DNA of 12,006 bases from an archaeon (GTDB lineage: Archaea > Asgardarchaeota > Hermodarchaeia > Hermodarchaeales > Hermodarchaeaceae), in contig JABXGS010000213.1 in NCBI GenBank assembly GCA_016550425.1, positions 1 through 12,006 on the forward strand, in the 5' to 3' direction. Of this stretch, positions 8,330 through 12,006 are shown in pieces. The stretch's first letter is position 1, and each line of letters begins with the position of its first letter. The notes beneath the pieces are model-generated. The model searched no databases. It saw only the letters and a list, made by a program, of their open reading frames with translations, and had not been told where the DNA came from. The position numbers and the translations under genes are program-made.

Positions 8330-8752
8330 TCAAATATCTACCACAACTGTTGCTATGTATCGGTTATTAACCCTTTCAAGAGCAAAGCGATGAAATGTAA
8401 CACCTTTAACATGAGTACGAAGCTCCGGCATCTTTGAGCTTCCTTTTCCAATTCCTACAAGCTGCATTTTCCCTTTCTCGGTTTCTTCGATTGAGGTAAT
8501 AGAAAAATCGGCGAAAAACACTCCTTCAACTTCGAACTCGAGTAATAAATTTGACAACCAATTATAGAGCAGGCTTTCTTCAGTAGAACCCTCTGCTCTG
8601 ACTGTCACTTCAGTTTCAATCCTGACCTCGTTTAGGTCATACATAACTCCGAACATTGCCTTTGCTGCGTTACATAGTACCTCCGGTAGGGTAAATCCGT
8701 ATGCACGGAACAACTGGTCAGATGTGATTTCGTCGAAGTATTCGTATGACAC
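8330..8752 (-). CDS. Archease, activator of RtcB
   Basis: This 140-aa archease promotes multiple-turnover ligation by RtcB by speeding formation of the RtcB-GMP intermediate. Family features are the N-terminal block ending in FRAYG (15-19), LPEVLCNAAKAMFGVM, ESLLYNWLSNLLLEFEVEGVFFADF, HVKGVTFHRFAL, and the C-terminal VVVDI. The usual 'HTAD' motif reads ITSD: the histidine is replaced by isoleucine, but the essential aspartate is kept (Asp12), as is the C-terminal aspartate (Asp139). The start is GTG (8752-8750); an in-frame TAG two codons upstream excludes a longer form, and GGTGAT lies about 5-6 nt before it. Archease is the first gene of the operon with rtcB and the SPOUT methyltransferase, consistent with its partner role. 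Confidence 0.92.
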   Translation of the reverse strand: MSYEYFDEITSDQLFRAYGFTLPEVLCNAAKAMFGVMYDLNEVRIETEVTVRAEGSTEESLLYNWLSNLLLEFEVEGVFFADFSITSIEETEKGKMQLVGIGKGSSKMPELRTHVKGVTFHRFALERVNNRYIATVVVDI

Positions 8753-8795
8753 AGACTATCACCAAGTGAAACTGAAAAAAATGAATGAGTTTCTG

Positions 8796-8831
8796 CATTT
8801 TAACATTGGGTATTCGTTAATGCCTTTAATA
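8796..8831 (-). promoter_or_regulatory. Candidate promoter for the archease-rtcB-SPOUT operon
   Basis: The 104-nt spacer between the tRNA and archease holds two minus-strand TATA-like boxes: TATTAAAG (8831-8824) and TTAAAATG (8803-8796). They would start transcription near 8800 or 8773, giving leaders of about 50 or 20 nt. Alternatively the operon is read through from the tRNA promoter, since only a short T-rich stretch (TTCTTC) follows the tRNA. Confidence 0.35.
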
Positions 8832-8856
8832 GAAATAGAGAGTTGGTAACGAAGAA

Positions 8857-8968
8857 TGGCGCCGGGAAAGGGATTCGAACCCTTGCGACCCAAAAGTCAC
8901 AGGCTACCTTGGATGATACTTAAAGGCATCTCTCAAGGCCCGCGCCGTAACCACTTGGCTATCCCGGC
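8857..8968 (-). tRNA. tRNA-Ser (UGA anticodon), intron-containing
   Basis: On the minus strand the acceptor stem GCCGGGA (8968-8962) pairs with TCCCGGC, followed by discriminator G (8860) and an encoded CCA (8859-8857). The D-arm is GCC-AAGTGGTTAC-GGC. The anticodon stem CGGGC (8942-8938) pairs with GCCTG (8904-8900), with one G-U pair. After intron removal the anticodon loop is CTTGAGA with TGA at 34-36 (8935-8933), reading UCA-type serine codons. A long variable arm (GAC...GTC) and discriminator G are serine hallmarks; leucine tRNAs would have discriminator A. The T-arm is AAGGG-TTCGAAT-CCCTT. The gene is just upstream of archease and rtcB on the same strand. Confidence 0.96.
8906..8931 (-). 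other. 26-nt tRNA intron with complete bulge-helix-bulge motif
   Basis: The intron lies at the canonical 37/38 position, between G37 (8932) and A38 (8905). The folded pre-tRNA gives a textbook archaeal splicing motif. The 4-bp central helix pairs exon CTTG (32-35) with intron CAAG. One 3-nt bulge is AGA, cut after AG; the other is GTA, cut after GT. The inner helix GATG/CATC closes an 11-nt loop. The splicing endonuclease would release exactly 26 nt and the ends would be joined by RtcB. Both cut sites fall symmetrically in the bulges, which makes the boundaries unambiguous. Confidence 0.93.
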
Positions 8969-9001
8969 ATAGACATTTTTAGCGATTTTTTCCTTCGAGT
9001 A

Positions 9002-9024
9002 GGATATAGATAGTAGTTTATAGG
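9002..9024. promoter_or_regulatory. Divergent TATA-like elements between tRNA-Ser and uL3
   Basis: The 231-nt divergent gap holds GGATATAG (9002-9009) and TTTATAGG (9017-9024). Read on the minus strand, TATATC at 9008-9003 would start the tRNA precursor near 8979, and TATAAA at 9022-9017 near 8993. Read on the plus strand, TTTATA would start the uL3 operon near 9046, leaving a long leader of about 150 nt; TTAAAT at 9094-9099 would give a leader of about 75 nt. No small gene was recognised in the rest of the gap. Confidence 0.4.
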
Positions 9025-9199
9025 AATAACGGTGCACGAAAAATGACCTAGTAAAGTGGATGTTTCCATTCTTGGAGTTTAGGAGTACGAAAGACTTAAA
9101 TCGCTCCATCCGCTTCCGAGCCGTTGAGCTGGTGGAGGCACATCTTATTACTCACTATACCTGCCTCCCCAGAAAACGCTTCCCTTGGAAGTGTAATCC

Positions 9200-10201
9200 A
9201 TGGGTCACCGAAAACAAAGCTCCCCAAGACATGGTAGCCTTTCCTATCGTCCGCGCAAACGGGTGCGTCGGGTTAGTGGACGGATTCGTCATTGGCCTGA
9301 ACAAGCAACAGAACCCCATATTCTGGGGTTCGCTGGCTACAAAGTCGGTATGACGCATGTGATTCTCATCGATGACAAACCAAATAGTCCATGGTTTGGC
9401 CGAGAAGTCAGTCGGGCCGTGACCATAATAGATACACCCCCAATGTTGGTTGCATCAATTCGCGCACATGGTCAAAACGGCGGAGAATTGAAAGTTTTAG
9501 GTGAAACATGGATAGAAAATCTTCCACGTGATATTCGACGAGTTTTGCCCTGGCCGAAAGATTATGATTCGAAAGCATCTATGGGTAAATTAAGTAAATC
9601 CTTAGATGACATTAAGGAATTTCGAGTTAGTCTTTTGACTCAACCGAAACAAGCGGGAATTGGAAAGAAAACGCCTGAAATAATTGAGTGCGGGATTTTC
9701 GGTGGATCCATAAAAGATCAGTTTGAACATGCCAAAGGGCTCCTCGGGCAAGAACTACGTGTGCGAGACATCTTTCAACCAGGCCAATTTCTGGATGTTG
9801 TCGCAGTCACCAAGGGCAAGGGTTTTCAAGGTGTTATCAAACGCTTCGGTGTGTCAAAACTCCCACATAAATCACGCAAGCGCGTTCGTGCAGTAGGAAC
9901 ACTCGGTCCTTGGCACCCGAATCGTATTATGTATACAGTTGCACGTGGAGGACAGATGGGGTTCCATCAACGAACAGAATATAATAAACGCTTATTGCGT
10001 ATTGGAGAAAAGAGCGACGACATCACACCTGCAGGCGGATTTCCACACTATGGCAATCTCCAATCTGACTTCCTTCTCATCGATGGTTCCATTCCCGGAC
10101 CATCACGACGACTAGTACGTCTTCGAGTACCAAGTCGACCGAAGCCCTTACCAGAGAAACCGCCCGAAATTGTCTATATCAGTACAACAGCAAAGAAATG
10201 A
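9200..10201 (+). CDS. rpl3: Large-subunit ribosomal protein uL3
   Basis: This is a 333-aa archaeal/eukaryotic-type uL3, whose finger reaches the peptidyl-transferase centre. The N-terminus GHRKQSSPRHGSLSYRPRKR and ILGFAGYKVGMTHVILIDD (41-59) are typical. TKGKGFQGVIKRFG (204-217) and GTLGPWHP with Trp238 mark the central extension, followed by GGQMGFHQRTEYNKRLL. The length fits the archaeal family. The start is ATG 9200, with GGAAGTG (9187-9193) as a weak Shine-Dalgarno 6 nt upstream. It is the first gene of the uL3-uL4-uL23-uL2 operon and is transcribed away from the tRNA-Ser. Confidence 0.97.
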   Translation: MGHRKQSSPRHGSLSYRPRKRVRRVSGRIRHWPEQATEPHILGFAGYKVGMTHVILIDDKPNSPWFGREVSRAVTIIDTPPMLVASIRAHGQNGGELKVLGETWIENLPRDIRRVLPWPKDYDSKASMGKLSKSLDDIKEFRVSLLTQPKQAGIGKKTPEIIECGIFGGSIKDQFEHAKGLLGQELRVRDIFQPGQFLDVVAVTKGKGFQGVIKRFGVSKLPHKSRKRVRAVGTLGPWHPNRIMYTVARGGQMGFHQRTEYNKRLLRIGEKSDDITPAGGFPHYGNLQSDFLLIDGSIPGPSRRLVRLRVPSRPKPLPEKPPEIVYISTTAKK

Positions 10202-10214
10202 TGGAGGAAGGAAG

Positions 10215-11006
10215 TTGACGACCGTTAAGATTCATACATTAGAGGGCTCAACAAGGGGCACAGTCACAATTCCTACGGTGTTTGAAACTCCTCTCCGCAA
10301 AGACATGATAAAACGGGCTGTTTTAGCTCAACAATCTGCTAGATATCAGCGACATGGCGTAGATCCCATGGCTGGTAAACGAACCTCTGCTGAATCGTGG
10401 GGGACTGGACAGGGGCGAGCGAGAGTTCCTCGAAGAAAAGGGCAAGGATACCGTTCTGCATCACACGCTGCGTTTGCTCCGTTTACTGTTAGTGGGCGAA
10501 GAACTCATCCTCCAGAATCTGCTAAAAACCCAATAGAACGAATCAATAAAAAAGAGCGCCGTTTAGCCATCCAATCGGCAATTGCGGCAACAGCGAATTC
10601 GAAAATCGTTTCATCGCGAGGTCACCGTTTTGAAATTGAACAATTTCCAATTGTAATTGTTGACAAGTTTCAAGAATTACAGTCTACCGAGGAAGTCCAA
10701 GACGTCTTACAAAAACTCGGTATCTGGAACGACATTGTTCGCGTTAAAAACGGTCGCAAAGTTCGCGGAGGAAATGCAAGACGACGCGGGCGAAAATATC
10801 GAAAACCAGTAGGCCCCTTAATCGTGATAACCGAAGATGGTGGTATACGGAAGGCTGCCCGTAATATTCCCGGTGTCAATGTGATTTATGTATCCAAGCT
10901 TAATGCGGAGATACTAGCTCCGGGAACACAACCTGGTCGGCTCACCATCTGGACAAAATCGGCAATGGAAGCCCTTTCAAAAGAACCCTCTGAAGGTGGT
11001 CAATAA
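10215..11006 (+). CDS. rpl4: Large-subunit ribosomal protein uL4
   Basis: This 263-aa archaeal uL4 lines the peptide exit tunnel. Signatures are KRTSAESWGTGQGRARVPR (55-73), the tunnel loop up to SGRRTHPPE (93-101), INKKERRLAIQSAIAATAN, and the C-terminal globular part ending before GTQPGRLTIWTKSAMEAL. The start is assigned to TTG 10215, because GGAGG (10203-10207) is 7 nt upstream and translation from there gives the family-like MTTVKIHTLEG. The upstream ATG at 10170 would overlap the end of uL3 by 32 bases and add unconserved sequence. The stop TAA overlaps the uL23 ATG by one base (TAATG), implying coupled translation. Confidence 0.95.
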   Translation: MTTVKIHTLEGSTRGTVTIPTVFETPLRKDMIKRAVLAQQSARYQRHGVDPMAGKRTSAESWGTGQGRARVPRRKGQGYRSASHAAFAPFTVSGRRTHPPESAKNPIERINKKERRLAIQSAIAATANSKIVSSRGHRFEIEQFPIVIVDKFQELQSTEEVQDVLQKLGIWNDIVRVKNGRKVRGGNARRRGRKYRKPVGPLIVITEDGGIRKAARNIPGVNVIYVSKLNAEILAPGTQPGRLTIWTKSAMEALSKEPSEGGQ

Positions 11007-11266
11007 TGGATCCGTATGATGTAATAATCCGAATGATGATTACTGAACGGGCATCAGAAATCGTCGAAAAAGAAAATCGGCTGACCTTCATGGTTAATCG
11101 GCGAGCAACGAAAGGTCAAATTCGTGAAGCAATCGAGCTACTTTATGAAGTGAAAGTGGTCAAAGTCAACACAATGATTACCCCAGATGGAAAGAAAAAA
11201 GCCCTTGTGAAGCTTTCTCCTGAATATAACGCCGCTGACCTGGCCGTAAAATTGGGTCTATTCTAA
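11006..11266 (+). CDS. rpl23: Large-subunit ribosomal protein uL23
   Basis: This 86-aa uL23 binds near the tunnel exit and is a docking point for SRP and other nascent-chain factors. Its conserved core is MMITERASEIVEKENRLTFMVNRRATKGQIREAIE, followed by VVKVNTMITPDGKKKALVKL and the closing AADLAVKLGLF. The size is standard for archaea. ATG 11006 shares its A with the uL4 stop, and GAAGGTGG just upstream can act as Shine-Dalgarno. It is followed by uL2 after 15 nt. Confidence 0.97.
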   Translation: MDPYDVIIRMMITERASEIVEKENRLTFMVNRRATKGQIREAIELLYEVKVVKVNTMITPDGKKKALVKLSPEYNAADLAVKLGLF

Positions 11267-11281
11267 TCGGAGGCAACAAAA

Positions 11282-12006
11282 ATGGGAAAACGAATATTAG
11301 TTCAACGTCGCGGGCGTGGCTCATCTACATTTCGCGCTAAAACACACCGGAGACGCGGACCAGTCAAATACCCTCCACTAGCTGTCATGGATAAACGCGG
11401 ATACCTATTAGCTGAAGTTGAAGAACTCCTCCATGATCCCGGGCGAGGTGCACCTATTGCTTCACTCCGCCTCGAGACTGGTGATTCCCATTTATCTTTG
11501 GTGCCAGAGGGCACAGCTGTCGGACAGCAACTACGAATAGGACCAAAAGCAGGCATCCGTGCTGGACATATTCTTCCTTTAGGGAAAATTCCTGAAGGTA
11601 CACCTGTTTTCAATATAGAAAGCCAACCAGGTGATGGCGGAAAGTTCGTCCGTTCCAGCGGCACCTATGCCACCATTGTTACCCATTCAAAGGGAAAAAC
11701 CTCTATTCGCTTACCCTCCGGCAAAACCCGCGCCTTCAGTTCCACTGCTCGAGCAACCATAGGCGTAGTTTCGGGTGGAGGAAGACCCGAAAAACCATTT
11801 CTAAAAGCCGGTAGTAAACACAAACACCGCTATGCTAAGGGTCTGACCTACCCCAAGGTCCGTGGTGTTGCAATGAACGCCGTTAGCCACCCACATGGCG
11901 GTGGCAACAAACAACGTCCTGGCGGTCCTAGTTCAGTATCACGAACCGCACCTCCAGGTCAAAAGGTAGGATTAATTGCACCGAAGCGCTCAGGTCGAAA
12001 GAAGCG
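11282..12006 (+). CDS. rpl2: Large-subunit ribosomal protein uL2 (3' end beyond window)
   Basis: The frame stays open from ATG 11282 to the window edge, 241 complete codons plus two bases. GGAGG at 11269-11273 is a good Shine-Dalgarno 8 nt upstream. uL2 supports subunit association and peptidyl transfer. The N-terminus GKRILVQRRGRGSSTFRAKTHRR is archaeal/eukaryotic-type. The catalytic-centre segment is KVRGVAMNAVSHPHGGG (192-208), with the conserved histidines His203 and His205, followed by PGQKVGLIAPKRSGRKK. Archaeal uL2 is about 240 aa, so only a few residues should be missing. The usual MNPV is MNAV here (Ala200). Confidence 0.96.
   Translation, partial: MGKRILVQRRGRGSSTFRAKTHRRRGPVKYPPLAVMDKRGYLLAEVEELLHDPGRGAPIASLRLETGDSHLSLVPEGTAVGQQLRIGPKAGIRAGHILPLGKIPEGTPVFNIESQPGDGGKFVRSSGTYATIVTHSKGKTSIRLPSGKTRAFSSTARATIGVVSGGGRPEKPFLKAGSKHKHRYAKGLTYPKVRGVAMNAVSHPHGGGNKQRPGGPSSVSRTAPPGQKVGLIAPKRSGRKK

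Noticed and set aside
8857..8968. Reading the class II tRNA as tRNA-Leu (GAG)
   Set aside because: The loop register set by the anticodon stem and the BHB intron gives TGA at 34-36, and the discriminator base is G, as expected for serine.
9060..9353. 97-codon plus-strand frame before and inside uL3
   Set aside because: Half of it overlaps uL3 in another frame, and the composition has no recognisable protein features; treated as leader sequence and a frame shadow.
10170..10214. Longer uL4 reading from ATG 10170
   Set aside because: It overlaps the uL3 end and adds residues absent from the family; TTG 10215 has GGAGG at the right distance.

Overview
The window is a chromosomal segment from an archaeon. 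Evidence: a separately encoded RNA polymerase A'' subunit, archaeal/eukaryotic-type ribosomal proteins (eL30, uS12, uS7, uS10, uL3, uL4, uL23, uL2), an aEF1A-type elongation factor, a two-KH archaeal NusA, an archease-RtcB pair, and a tRNA-Ser gene with a bulge-helix-bulge intron. The EF1A switch region (GEFEAG...GQTREHA) looks more like TACK/Asgard and eukaryotic EF1A than euryarchaeal EF1A. I would lean towards an Asgard or TACK-grade lineage, but reading alone cannot settle it. No mobile elements, CRISPR arrays or signs of transfer were seen.

Layout, left to right. (1) 22-5280, plus strand: the archaeal 'str-like' informational cluster, rpoA2 - eL30 - nusA - uS12 - uS7 - EF1A - uS10. Spacing is tight in places (eL30/nusA overlap by 4 bases). 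Elsewhere there are 79-171 nt gaps carrying TATA-like elements and, after EF1A, a pyrimidine/T-rich terminator. (2) 5389-5943, plus strand: an unrecognised small membrane protein with two transmembrane helices and a beta-rich, Ig-like tail, convergent with the next block. (3) 8752-5954, minus strand: an RNA-processing operon, archease - rtcB - SPOUT RNA methyltransferase. Immediately upstream on the same strand (8968-8857) is a tRNA-Ser(UGA) gene with a 26-nt intron. (4) 9200-12006, plus strand: the start of the S10/spc-type ribosomal protein operon, uL3 - uL4 - uL23 - uL2, with uL2 running off the window end.

The genes cover transcription (RNAP A'', NusA), translation (ribosomal proteins, EF1A) and RNA maturation. 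The most attractive link is the intron-bearing tRNA-Ser sitting next to archease and RtcB, the pair that in archaea joins tRNA exons after intron excision. Several genes use non-ATG starts (GTG for nusA, uS12, the membrane protein and archease; TTG for uL4), most placed by Shine-Dalgarno-like sequences. Nothing here is clearly a new system. The items most worth following up are the tRNA/ligase neighbourhood, the orphan membrane protein inside an informational cluster, and a 12-base motif shared by the eL30 and uS10 upstream regions.
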